49,795 nucleotides of DNA from Paulinella micropora (GCA_009731375.1 BJOX01000342.1:207025-256819), one strand, 5' to 3'. Counted from the first letter of the stretch, positions 20,932 through 29,965 are shown. The notes: a model not told the origin generated them from the sequence alone. Made by a program: numbers and translations.

Positions 20932-21380
20932 CGCTTCGAAGATGGTTTGCCTTCGTTTGCATGCTTAGAATCAGACGACCCTTGCTTATTTGTACGCTTG
21001 GATGGCTGTTCAGATGCAGAGGGGTTGAAATGAGATGTTGTTTGCCTTTTTCTGCTACTCTTCCTGCCATCTGATTCAGATGTGTCTACGCGGGTTGGGT
21101 CGAAGAACCCATTCTCCTCACGCGAGTACACCACCTTTTTTGCTTTGTCACCCCCTTTTCCCTTGTAAACATAGACAATGTTATCAGACAAATGGCTCCA
21201 CGTGTAACTGTTGTGAGGAAGGTTGCAATAACACGCCCTCGTTGCAGGCGGAATCTCAACATTGGCAAACGGGACCCACTCTTTGCTGCCGTTGACTTGC
21301 AGAAAGCCTTTTGCTTCACCTTCAGACTTGTCCACTCGCAACTGCTGAATGCTTTCAACTACAGTTTTCTTCCCTGACAT
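20932..21380 (-). CDS. First recognised exon of the unknown host gene
   Basis: ATG at 21380 opens 149 codons ending at a donor AAGCG|GTGCGT (20932/20931). It begins MSGKKTVVESIQQLRVDKSE and includes a compact Tyr/Trp-containing part, then a hydrophilic tail rich in Ser, Lys and Gln that ends HANEGKPSSKR. The last codons and donor match those of the duplicated units at 20.2 and 20.5 kb, which suggests that all belong to one gene. I do not recognise the fold. The start lies about 140 bp from the viral block's packaging ATPase fragment. Confidence 0.6.
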
Positions 21381-21521
21381 GCGTATGGTTGATGCCCTAC
21401 GGGCAAACTTGAACGATGCAAAGCTTGATCTTTTGACTTCAAAAAAGGATGGAGAAATTCCTATATCCCCCGACGGTTGGCAGATTTTGGGGGTATCATT
21501 TCATTCCTAACGAACGTCCTC

Positions 21522-21884
21522 TCAAGCCATCTTGGCTGCGTTTTGACTGTTCAGTTTATCAAGTTCATAGTCTATCACATTTACACCATCTGATTTGAGA
21601 AATTTGTAAATTGCCATTGGGTTTCCCCTGTTCTTAAAGTGCTTTACCATTGCTTTATAAATGTAGTCCTTGTGTATTGTTGAAGCGATAATTACAATAC
21701 GGGTCTTTCTGTCTGTAGTCCGTTTCAGTATTTCAAAGAGTGCTGTCGTTTTCCCGCTCTTCTTACGGACGAGTAGAAATATATTTGAATAGGGCTCATT
21801 AAATAATTTATAACCTTTTGCTTTATTGTTTCCTTCGCCCTCTTGTTTTACAGGCTTAACTTTTACATTGTTAATCTTCAGCAT
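21522..21884 (-). pseudogene. FtsK/HerA-type DNA-packaging ATPase, truncated
   Basis: 120 codons from ATG 21884. FLLVRKKSGKTTALFEILKR contains a Walker A-like motif (SGKTT) without the usual first Gly. RIVIIASTIHKDYIYKAMVK follows where packaging ATPases of virophages and Polinton-like viruses have a short beta strand and a T.NKD-like segment. Family members are usually about twice this length, with Walker B and later motifs. Here the frame ends soon after DYELDKLNSQ, so those parts are missing. The role in an intact virus is to pump DNA into the capsid. The truncation coincides with the edge of the AT-rich block. An A32-like assignment is likely but rests on half a domain. Confidence 0.62.
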
Positions 21885-21893
21885 CTTATATTA

Positions 21894-22651
21894 TTATCCA
21901 ATAAATCTATTTCCTTTAGCAATATTTTCTTTCGCCCACATTGTTTGTGTATTTGTATAATGAAGTCGCTTAATTGTTTCCTCTAATGTAGGCTTTTCGT
22001 ATTTCACAGGAATGATATGGTCAATATGCCATTCACCATAGTTTTCCCATGTCATACCTTCTTTGAATTGCTTTTCAATATGTGATTTAAAGTCTTCGAT
22101 AGAACAGCCTAAGTATTCAATTGATTTTTCTTTTTTGTCTAACTTGAGGGCACCATTAATTCTATTTCTAATATTATTGCCTAAATGTCCAATCGGATCG
22201 CATTCTTTACAATTTTCTTTTCTTTTACTGTGTTCGCATATTGACCCCCCTCCACATTCTTTACATCTGCTTTTAATTCTGTTATGTTCGCATACTTGAC
22301 TTCCTTCACATTCTTTACAAGTTTCTTTTCGTCTATTGTGCACACATAACCCACTTCCACCACACTCTTTACATCTTCTTCTTTGTTTTTTGTGCTCACA
22401 AAATGATGAACCGCCGCATTCTTTACAATCATGTTTTGGGATTTTGTGAAGACATAAAGAAACTCCATTACAATCTTTGCATTTATGTTTTTGTTTTCAA
22501 TGTTCGCATTTATTATTCTCCGTATGTTTTCTATTTCTTGATCTACAATCTTCGCACGTTTTAAGTCGTCGCCCTTTGTCGTTCAAAATTGTGCTGGTAG
22601 TCTCCAGCATTTACATTTGGAGTATTTATCGTGCTTAACTTCCTCTGTCAT
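21894..22651 (-). pseudogene. HNH endonuclease with zinc-ribbon repeats, broken
   Basis: Read from ATG 22651: KCKCWRLP, a frameshift near 22585, TCEDCRSRNRK, CEH, an in-frame TGA (22497-22499), then at least five C..H/C.EC units (for example CKECGGSSFCEH and CKECEGSQVCEH), and a C-terminal HNH nuclease. The HNH part shows WHIDHIIPV with the His-Asp-His core and TMWAKENIAKGNRF. Such zinc-ribbon HNH proteins are common in giant viruses and algal viruses, where they act as homing-like or degradation nucleases. The last 150 codons (22343-21894) are open and the nuclease core looks intact, but the gene as a whole has a frameshift and a stop. It lies 10 bases upstream of the ATPase fragment on the same strand. 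Confidence 0.75.
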
Positions 22652-22691
22652 TATTCTTTAATATATCTTTATTATCTCTTTAATATGCAAA

Positions 22692-23054
22692 TCACCCTAA
22701 GAATTCCAAGCACACAACAATTCGTCCCGCTAAATTTCCTGTATCAATATTTCCGCTGTCAGTTTCAAGGACTTTAAATGTATATTGTCCGTCTGACCAA
22801 TTTACTATACCCAAATTATAACTAAGGTTTGAAATGTTTGCTATATTACTATCAGCGAATGTGCCGATAATTCCAATTCTGTCCATATAAAGAATTCTGG
22901 TTTTGGTTTCAGTCTGGTCGTTCGTATAATGAATAAACTTAACATTCATTTTGGTCGGTGTGAATGACATTTGAATATTTTTGTTAAATGTTTTGCTCCC
23001 CACAAAATCATTACTCAGAAAAATAATCTTTTGGTATTTGTGCTCCGTCATCAT
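22692..23054 (-). CDS. Small virion-like protein, unknown
   Basis: 120 codons from ATG 23054 (MTEHKYQKIIFLSNDF) to the stop at 22692. It alternates short beta-strand-like stretches (MNVKFIHYTNDQTETKTRIL, QYTFKVLE, RIVVCLEFLG) with no helix-rich part, as small capsid or fibre-associated proteins do. I do not recognise it. The frame is intact, unlike most neighbours. The non-coding DNA just upstream (23055-23125) matches that upstream of the fibre gene (27613-27690), so the two were probably co-regulated late genes. Confidence 0.6.
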   Translation of the reverse strand: MMTEHKYQKIIFLSNDFVGSKTFNKNIQMSFTPTKMNVKFIHYTNDQTETKTRILYMDRIGIIGTFADSNIANISNLSYNLGIVNWSDGQYTFKVLETDSGNIDTGNLAGRIVVCLEFLG

Positions 23055-23125
23055 ATACAAAGATTTTAAAAAAATCTGTTAGCAAAATCGTTTTTTTGTG
23101 AAACTTTTTCAAAAAGTTTCTATAT
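23055..23125 (-). promoter_or_regulatory. Class II 5' motif, copy 1
   Basis: Adjacent to ATG 23054 are ATATACAAAGATTT, AGCAAAATC, TTTTTTGTG and a palindrome with arms GAAACTTTTT and AAAAAGTTTC. The same series in the same order adjoins the fibre start at 27613-27690. The plus-strand gene at 23138 starts 13 bases past it, so it could serve both directions. Confidence 0.65.
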
Positions 23126-23137
23126 AATGTATGAAAA

Positions 23138-23386
23138 ATGATTTTAATATTCTTGTTTATGTGGTCTGTGTTAGGTCGGACGGCCTGCGACTTTTACTCG
23201 CGGGTAAGCGAAAAAAAGAATGAGAGTTATGCTTATTGTATAAAGCAAGGAATAGAAACTAAATTTAAATGCCTGTATAAACCTTTCAGTGATTGGTGTG
23301 TTAGTTTTGATGAAGCCCTGCCTTTAATCTGTGCCGGCGATAGTTCTTGGTATCAAATACATTTATACGAGTGCTTTGATATTTGA
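23138..23386 (+). CDS. Small Cys-rich protein with signal-like N-terminus
   Basis: 82 codons. The N-terminus MILIFLFMWSVLGRTA looks like a signal peptide or membrane anchor. The remainder has six cysteines (CDFY, CIKQ, CLYK, WCVS, LICA, ECFD) and many aromatic residues, as in a small disulfide-bonded secreted protein. TATATAATG lies just upstream of the start. It faces the two-TM gene tail to tail across the hairpin at 23388-23520. I know no family for it. The frame is intact. Confidence 0.5.
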   Translation: MILIFLFMWSVLGRTACDFYSRVSEKKNESYAYCIKQGIETKFKCLYKPFSDWCVSFDEALPLICAGDSSWYQIHLYECFDI

Positions 23387-23387
23387 G

Positions 23388-23520
23388 AATTCGCTTCTAT
23401 CTTGCTAATCGCCAGATTTCTCGCTTATTCTCAAACATCGTCTTCCGTTTTATTTTTTACGATGTTTATCAACAAACGAGAATGAGCGAAGCGAATGAGA
23501 GTGAAGTTGATAAATATCAT
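23388..23520. terminator. Intergenic hairpin, copy 1 (bidirectional 3' element)
   Basis: Nested inverted arms: GATATTT/AAATATC, GAATTCGCTTC/GAAGCGAAT, TCGCTTATTCTC/GAGAATGAGCGA and AAACATCGT/ACGATGTTT. It lies between the convergent genes ending at 23386 (+) and 23517 (-). The minus gene stop TGA is the first triplet of TGATATTTATCAAC inside it. Copies occur at 23871-24018 and 29795-29965. Confidence 0.75.
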
Positions 23521-23870
23521 TTCTTTGAACTAGAAGGCGATGGAAGGCAACTTACTAGGAGTAAAGTCAAAATTCCAACATAAGTGTTAGCAACCTCACA
23601 AGGTAAGTTCTTTTCAGATAGCCTCACGATACAAAGAGTTATAATGGCAATAATGATACCCATTTGAAATAAGTATTTAATAAGTCGGCTGTCGGTCGGT
23701 CTGTTTTTTATACAACAACAATTCCAGTTATCCTCCAATTCGTGCTCTATTTTTTTTTTCCTCAGTCTTTAGTTCTACTTCAAGAACACGAGACTTTAAT
23801 TCTGGAGTTAGTTCGCCATCATATCCATAATAGGTGGAGGTCTGTGAAGTTTAGTTGTATTATTTGACAT
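23517..23870 (-). pseudogene. Two-TM virion membrane protein, frameshifted
   Basis: ATG 23870 (MSNNTTKLHR) shifts frame near 23835 to YYGYDGELTPELKSRVLEVE, and again at the ten-A run near 23750 to HELEDNWNCCCIKNRPTDSR. Two hydrophobic segments follow: LFQMGIIIAIITLCIV and TYVGILTLLLVSCLP. An acidic helix, a Cys-rich WNCCC knot, TM1, a short polar turn, TM2 and a final LP.P are familiar from small membrane proteins of algal viruses and Polinton-like viruses, where they are thought to sit in the virion's inner membrane. The two frameshifts make this copy inactive as written. It is preceded by the class I motif ATTCTAAAATATC and ends inside the shared hairpin. Confidence 0.62.
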
Positions 23871-24018
23871 GATATTTTAGAATTGCGATTCGTGCTGTCG
23901 CACTCTCTCTTATTCTAAAACATCGTTTTTTATTTTGAAAAAAAAATAAATCAGTTTTACGATGTTTATCAACAAACGAGAATGAGCGAAGCGAATGAGA
24001 GTGAAGTTGATAAATATC
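23871..24018. terminator. Intergenic hairpin, copy 2
   Basis: Right part (23952-24018) is nearly identical to copy 1 from ACGATGTTTATCAAC to GTTGATAAATATCA and contains the fibre gene stop (TGATATTTATC). Left part has arms TTTTAGAAT/ATTCTAAAA and abuts ATG 23870 of the membrane gene, so this spacer joins a 3' element to a 5' element. Confidence 0.75.
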
Positions 24019-27000
24019 AAGGGAAAACGACTGCTCTGATTTCTGCTAATTGGTTTGCTTGGTCTTGTAATATATTAAGTAAAGTTTTATTTTCTTTTTC
24101 TAAATTAAATACCTTTTCCGCCATGTGTTGAAAAGCACTGACTAATATTCGTATAAAACTTGTATATGTTATGCCTTCAAGATTTCCATTTCCATCGTCT
24201 GCTTTCATTCCACTTTCAGATACAAATTCAGGAAATATTTTTTTAACTTCATCAGCAATAAATCCGTGGTTCTTTTGTTCTTTCTTTTCGTCTGATTTCA
24301 AATAATATGAACAACAATTTATTTTCATTAGTTTCTCACAACAATCCCCGCAGTCTAATGTTTTAATATCTGATTTTAGCCTCCGTCCGATGAGTTTGTC
24401 CAAGCTCCGTTAAGCGGAACATAATTATAACTGCCAGACGGCTCACCTAAAGAGTTTGAAGTAGTCCAAGCATGTAGAATTCCTTGATATGAGCAGATTG
24501 TGACATAATTTGAATATCCTCCTGATTTCATATATATTTGTGGGTCGTAAGTAGAACTTGGTCTTTTTCTTAATGTTAAAAATCCGCTGGATGCTGTTGT
24601 GATGCTTAAATCTCCCGTATTGCTTATGTTCATCGCCTCGCTAAATGCTATGGCTCCTCCAAGTGATACTCCGGATTTGTAGTTAAAAGCAAGTTTATCA
24701 CTCATTTTGTATATTTGAAAGTTTGAGCCCGAGTCACTTGATTTCCAGCCACCCCCCTCCCAATAACTATCAAAACTTAAAGTAATATTGTCCTGACTAT
24801 AATTCAATAATTGGAATGTGGGATAAATTGATGTATGAACAAATGCTTGAATATGTGGGCCATTCGCATTTGCGTCTGTTCCATATAATTCTAAGCCACC
24901 AGTTACTCCTACTCCTTTTGTTGAGTTGCCTATGATTATCGGTTTTCCTAGTGCTGTTGTTATTTTGTCGCTCGTTGTTAATGTGGTTGTTGATATACCC
25001 GCATTTGCTGTTAATAAGCCCGTTGTGCTACTGATGTCCATTGCGACATTAAACGATACATTATTCCCCACCGCTACTCCTGATTTATAATAGAAAATAA
25101 GGTTAGTTCCTTTTTGTATTAAAAAGTTAGATTCGCAGAAGATGATTTCCATACCCCTCCCGACACATAAGCATCAAAACCTAAAGTAATATCATTATGA
25201 GCATAATTCCACATTTGAAAAACTGGATACACATCTGCTGTTGTTATTGCCTGTATATGTGGCCCCGCGGGGTCGCTCGCCGTTCCATATAATTCTAAGC
25301 CACCAGTTGCTCCTACTCCTTTCGTTGTTTTGCCTATGATTATCGGTTTGCCTAGTGNNNNNNNNNNAATTATTGATTTGCCTAGTGCTGTTGTTATTTT
25401 GTCACTCGTTGTTAATGTGGTTGTAGTCATGCCAGCAGTTGAAGTAATTGTTCCAGCACTTGTTATGTTGTTTGAGTTCATATCTAAGTCCCCATAAAAC
25501 CGCATACCGCCAGCATTGTTAAAACGGACAATGTCAGACGAAGCAGATTTATTATCTAAAAGTTTTGAAATATAAAGTCCCGCCCCTTTTACATCAAATG
25601 CTACATTCGTAAATACATAACCCCTTTGGTTCGCGGTTCCACTTGTAGCAGTATTTAGAGTAAATAAGAAATATTGATAATCTCCCGATGTCTGTGAAAA
25701 GAATATATCTCCTCCATTTTGGTTTAATATCCTCGCCCCATTATATGTTTTCTTTCCACCATTAATTATAACTTGATTACTAAAATCAGCCGTTTGTGTT
25801 AAAGTTAGATATTTTATCGTAGTGCTAGCCCCATTAAATGTTTTACTTCCTGTTATGGTTTGGTCTGTTGTTAGTTTTACATTTTGTACATCTAATGTAT
25901 CCACATAACTTTTGTTTGCTCCGTCCGTTGTTGCTGATGGCGTGGCTAAGTTTGTTATTCTGTTGTTGTTCAAACTTAATGTTGTTCCAGTTGCGGTTAT
26001 AATTAAAGTATTACCTGAATATAATTCTACATATGAACCAGTTATTTGTATCGGATACCAAGTCGCTGCTGTGCTGCAATCATTCCTATTTTTGTATCAA
26101 AGGCGATGCCGATGCCGTCAAAAGTAGTAGGATTGGATGAACCACTTACTTCTAAAGTTGATGTAAATTTTTTATTTCCCGCTGTGGTTTGGTCCCCTGT
26201 TAGTTTAACCACCGAAGTATCAAGAACAGAAACATCTACACCATCAACAAGATTAACATTTGTTATGCTTTGGCTTTTCATATCAATACCCGCACTCGCA
26301 TTTATTATGTTGCTGAATGTTTTGGATCCTGCTATGGTTTGGTCTCCTGTTAGTTTAACCACCGAACCATCAACTGCGAGAGTAGTGAGATTAATTCCAT
26401 TATATGTAGAAGCCCCTGAAATTGCATAACCACCCATATTTAATGCTCCTGTCATACTGGCGGTGCCGTCTAATCTAAGAAAGGGCGATGCAACATTTCG
26501 CCATTGTCCTGTGCTATAAATAAGCAGTTGATTATCTGTTGCTGTTGTTATAATCACATCACTATGTGTATCAATACTTCCACTTGCCGACACTTTCGCG
26601 TTGTTGGAGTCGTGCTCTGATAACCAAGTTGCGATAGCCCTACCATTTAGTTGATTTACATTTGTAATGTTTTGGTTGTTCATATTTATTCCTCCCGTCA
26701 TACTGGCTGTACCGTCTAATCTAAGAAAGGGTGAAGTCGTATTTCTCCATTGACCTGTGTTATAAATAAGCAGTTGGTTATCTGCTGGGAAGCCTGTTAT
26801 TGTCACATCGCTGTGGCTATCTATACTTCCACCTGCTGACACTTTATTATTACACTATGCTCAAATATCCATTTATCAACATCTTTGGTATTTAGTAAAT
26901 TTACTCCTGTTATATTCTTCCTTCCCATACTAATATTGCCGAATTCATCAACATTTATTGGAAAGGTTTTATTTACCCAGTTTATTGAATTATATGTTAG

Positions 27001-27612
27001 ATAACTATTAGTGGCTATTGGTGCGGTTATGACTACATCAGAAAGTGTGTCAATTGAACCAAGGGCGGTATTCTTCCATTTACCATCTACATCATTATAT
27101 GTTAAGTATTGCCCGACCAATGGTGCAGATATGTTTGTGTCTATCAAATTACAAAGGCTGGTTTGGTGCGGATTGGAAGTATTGCTTCTGTGTTGAGTTG
27201 AGGCTTTGACTTCGTCGTTGTCCCTCACTCGTTGTTCTGTATAGTATAAATTTTTTCCTTCTTTGATGTCTGATGTTGGTTTTAAAGCGAGACGTGTGTC
27301 AAAGCGGTTATCAGTCCAATAATAATGAAGTCCTTCTTTTAGATCAGTTGTTGATTTTAAAGCGAGACGTGTATCAAAGCGGTTATCAGTCCAATAATAA
27401 TTAAGCCCTTCTTTTAGGTCTGTTGTTGATTTTAAAGCGAGACGTGTGTCAAATCGCGCATCAGTATAATAAAGATTTATTGGGTCGGAATCTTCTGGCA
27501 CTCTGTCTGTATTCAGACCGACTATGTTCGTGTTCGTTAAGTCTAAGTTTGCGATCGATAGGCTGTCTGTCGCGATTTCTGACAAGCCGAGTAATGATTT
27601 ATATTGACTCAT
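24017..27612 (-). pseudogene. Long virion fibre with C-terminal S74-type chaperone domain, frameshifted
   Basis: Read from ATG 27612 (MSQYKSLLGLSEIATDS) through five frames: to about 26830, to about 26070, to about 25140, to about 24385, then 24403-24017. About 1,190 codons in total. The N-terminal part has three 84-nt repeats (YYWTDNRFDTRLALK type, 27260-27470). The middle has two copies of a ~70-residue unit (LLIYNTGQWRN, PFLRLDGTASMTG, INMNNQNITNV) and repeats of VVKLTGDQTIAGSKTF and TTLTTSDKITTALGK. The tip has the layout of the endosialidase-type intramolecular chaperone (peptidase S74): RRLKSDIKTLD, HGFIADEVKKIFPEFVSE, then a coiled coil. That domain trimerises fibres and cuts itself off. 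At least four 1-nt shifts break the gene; the one at 24385 falls exactly at the entry to the S74 domain. A 10-N gap lies inside. Confidence 0.8.
25358..25367. other. 10-N gap with repeated flanks
   Basis: TTTGCCTAGTG occurs on both sides. The true sequence may be one repeat unit of the fibre, collapsed or duplicated here. Confidence 0.9.
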
Positions 27613-27690
27613 TATATACAAAGATTTGAAAAATCTTTGAGCAAAATCTTTTTTGTGAAACTTTTCTAAAAAGTTTCAAATAAATATTTA
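27613..27690 (-). promoter_or_regulatory. Class II 5' motif, copy 2 (fibre gene)
   Basis: Adjoins ATG 27612. Contains ATATACAAAGATTT, a palindrome CAAAGATTT/AAATCTTTG, AGCAAAATC, TTTTTTGTG and a second palindrome with arms GAAACTTTT and AAAAAGTTTC. Matches 23055-23125 almost base for base. Confidence 0.7.
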
Positions 27691-27727
27691 ATTTTAAAAA
27701 TACTAAAATATAATAATCTTAGTATAG

Positions 27728-27779
27728 AATATTTTTAGAATAAGCGAGAGTGCGAAGCACGAAGCGAGATTCTAAAATG
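27728..27779 (+). promoter_or_regulatory. Class I 5' hairpin motif
   Basis: Arms TTTTAGAAT/ATTCTAAAA enclose AAGCGAGAGTGCGAAGCAC. The second arm runs into ATG 27777 (ATTCTAAAATG). ATTCTAAAA also precedes the starts at 28306 and 23870, and lies upstream of the structural gene start near 29753. Confidence 0.65.
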
Positions 27780-28298
27780 CAGTCTCCCGAAGCAAGCCGA
27801 CAAAATTGGGGAAAAGCAGTTGATGGAATTAAACAAAAAGCAAAGCAGAGAAAAATGGAACACGCCAAAAAGGTTTTGGAACAATACAGAAATGCTCTTA
27901 AAAGCGAAGACGAAGATATGGAACGAAAAATAGCAGAGATAGAAAATAAGAATTTAGCAACGGATATCATTAATGAGAAGGACCAAGATGACACACCCGA
28001 GCAGAGTGAGAGTGAAAGTGAATGTGATTTTACTGATATCGTTGCTGAAAAGATGGCGAAAATGAAGATAAGAAGAAAGAAAGCGGAAACTAAGAGAGAA
28101 AAGAAGAAGAGTAAGAAACCGGAGCCTGAGCTGGAGAGTGAAGAAAGTGAAAGCGAGAGTAGTGAAGAAGAACCAAAGCCTAAGAAAGGAAAAGGAAAAA
28201 CAAAAAAATCAAACATATCTGTTAATGTTTTTGCTGGACAACAACAATCTAAAAAAGAAAAAAATAATGATATTGAAAAATGCTTTTTAAAATTCTAA
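27777..28298 (+). CDS. Highly charged protein, unknown
   Basis: 173 codons from ATG 27777, chosen over the upstream start because it sits in the conserved ATTCTAAAATG. It begins MQSPEASRQNWGKAVDGIKQ, followed by a Lys/Glu-rich coiled-coil-like region, an acidic Ser/Glu repeat (SESESE, ESESSEEEPKPKK), a basic patch GKGKTKK and a short end CFLKF. It is probably an abundant DNA- or core-associated protein, but no family is recognised. The frame is intact. The integrase start follows 8 bases downstream on the same strand, so the two may form one transcript. Confidence 0.6.
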   Translation: MQSPEASRQNWGKAVDGIKQKAKQRKMEHAKKVLEQYRNALKSEDEDMERKIAEIENKNLATDIINEKDQDDTPEQSESESECDFTDIVAEKMAKMKIRRKKAETKREKKKSKKPEPELESEESESESSEEEPKPKKGKGKTKKSNISVNVFAGQQQSKKEKNNDIEKCFLKF

Positions 28299-28305
28299 AA
28301 TATAG

Positions 28306-28847
28306 ATGAGTAAGGAAAATCAACTTGACCATAAACATACAATTATTAATAATCAAAATCGTAATAGTCAATTAGAAGACACACCTACGGGAGAATTAGT
28401 TAAAACAAAAGAAGAAGAAGCCCTTGAAATTCACCACCAGAAAAAGAACCCGAAAATATGGAACACGATATGGGTTGATAAACCATTAGACCAAGTTTTC
28501 TTAGACTTAGCAGATATGAGTAAGATAAAAGATAAGAAAGGAAATAAAGGATATGCTTGGATGCTTGTTTGGATTGATTGTCATTCAAGATATTTAATAA
28601 TCATTCCATTAAAAAATAAAACAGCAAAAGAAGTTTATTATGCTTGAAATCAATCAAATATAAACAGAAATCAATTACTACCGACAGCGGGGGAGAATAT
28701 AAAGGAGCGACCCGCGAATATTTTATTGAAAATGGAATTAGACATGATGCAGTTGAAGTTGGCGACCATAGAGCCTTAGCGGTTGTTGATAGAGTTATAA
28801 AATACTTATCAAAGTTGGATAAACATTTGAATAATTTGTTAAATTAG
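28306..28847 (+). pseudogene. Retroviral-type (rve) integrase, frameshifted and truncated
   Basis: ATG 28306. N-terminal 70 codons are hydrophilic, then DKPLDQVFLDLADMSKIKDK (first catalytic Asp), WMLVWIDCHSRYLIIIPLKN and KTAKEVYYA. A 1-nt loss near 28643 ends the frame. The next frame gives ITTDSGGEYKGATREYF (second Asp) and VGDHRALAVVDRVIKYL, where the usual third residue Glu is replaced by Asp. Sequence of this kind is the hallmark integrase of Polintons/Mavericks and some virophages, which inserts linear DNA ends into the host genome. The C-terminal part is missing: after about 28800 the DNA encodes, on the opposite strand, the end of the structural protein. Confidence 0.75.
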
Positions 28848-29753
28848 CACCGCCCGCATCAAATACCGCTTTGTTTCTTATACTAATAATAGGACTTTCA
28901 GTGGTGTTTGCTGCTTTACAACCTTCCACTTCGTTTGTTATACTTGTGTTTATCGTATTAGTTCCCTCAATGAATAAACTGGCACTCGCTGTTTTAAGAG
29001 TTTGTATTCCAGTCGCTGCATCATTTCTCATTACTGCTGTAAAAGGTAATGTTGTATTTCGCAGGCTTACACCAGTATTAGTATTCGCATGGTCAATCAT
29101 ATGAACTAATTGAAATAATCCTGTTATGGGATTTTCAATATAAAACTTAATAGCACCAAAACCTAAATATTGGAATTGAATTTGAAATACATTTCCTTTG
29201 CTCCAGTCTAAGTCATGCATAGCCGAAGTTCCATCGCACGGGTCGTCCCAGTCTACTTGGTCAATATAATCTACGGCACCTCCTTTACAATGTGCAATAT
29301 TCATTCCTGCTCTAATTTTTGTAGAAATAAAATCCATCAACGAGTTCATTTCCTATTCCAATATATGAATAGTAATCTTTTATATCATCTGTTGTCCATA
29401 TAGCAGTAAAGCGTGCGAGGACACCTGTTCCAGTTCTATATTTTATTCTCCTTTTGCTTATCAGACTAGCAACAGCCGTAGCATCAGCAGTTGTTTTCAA
29501 TTCGGCCATATTATTCAAAAATGACACAGTCGATTTGTTTCTGTTTTTGTCCATATCCTAGTGTTAATGGTATATGGAAAGATTTCCTTAAAACTGGTGT
29601 TAATTGACCTACTACTGCTTCGCCAAAAGCGGTTTTTGAATTATTTGTTTCAATATCACCATCATATCCGACCCTAACGTTTATAAATTCTCCGTCCGGA
29701 TTTTCTGCGATTAAGTTTGTTTCTCTGGTGGTGCATCTCTTATATATAACCAA
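28795..29753 (-). pseudogene. Viral structural protein, two frameshifts
   Basis: First frame: TRETNLIAENPDGEFINVRV, GYDGD, SKTAFGEAVVGQLTPVLR. Shift near 29540. Second frame: MAELKTTADATAVASL, GTGVLARFTAIW, YIGIGNELVDGFYF. Shift near 29325. Third frame: IRAGMNIAHCKGG, WSKGNVFQIQFQYLGFGAIK, then SIRNKAVFDAGGANLTNYS and VYPTLISIL at the end. The order DGD..TAFGE.....TPV, G.GVLARFTA, D.GF.F and QYLGFGAI is one I know from structural proteins of large and satellite DNA viruses of algae; exact virion position is not known to me. It faces the integrase tail to tail. Start is uncertain because no ATG in this frame sits near 29753. Confidence 0.62.
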
Positions 29754-29794
29754 AAAAAATATTATTTGATCTATTAATTTTTTTAGAATTGCGT

Positions 29795-29965
29795 GATATT
29801 TTTGAATTGCGCTTCTATCTGGCTAATCGCCAGATTTCTCGCTATGGATTCAACTTGTTGAATCTATAATCTCAAACATCGTTTTTTTATTTATTGTTTT
29901 TCACGATTTTTATCAACAAACGAGAATGAGTAAAACGAATGAAAGTGTAGTTGATAAATATCAAG
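29795..29965. terminator. Intergenic hairpin, copy 3
   Basis: GATATTT...AAATATC outer arms, CTGGC TAATC GCCAG inner stem-loop, and the ATCAACAAACGAGAATGAG core as in copies 1 and 2. Left side abuts the ATTCTAAAA region of the structural gene. Right side ends in TTGATAAATATCAAG, directly at the end of the tyrosine recombinase. Confidence 0.72.

Noticed and set aside
22063-22299. Plus-strand ORF opposite the HNH gene
   Set aside because: Cys/Leu-rich shadow of the zinc-ribbon repeats, without viral-type start context.
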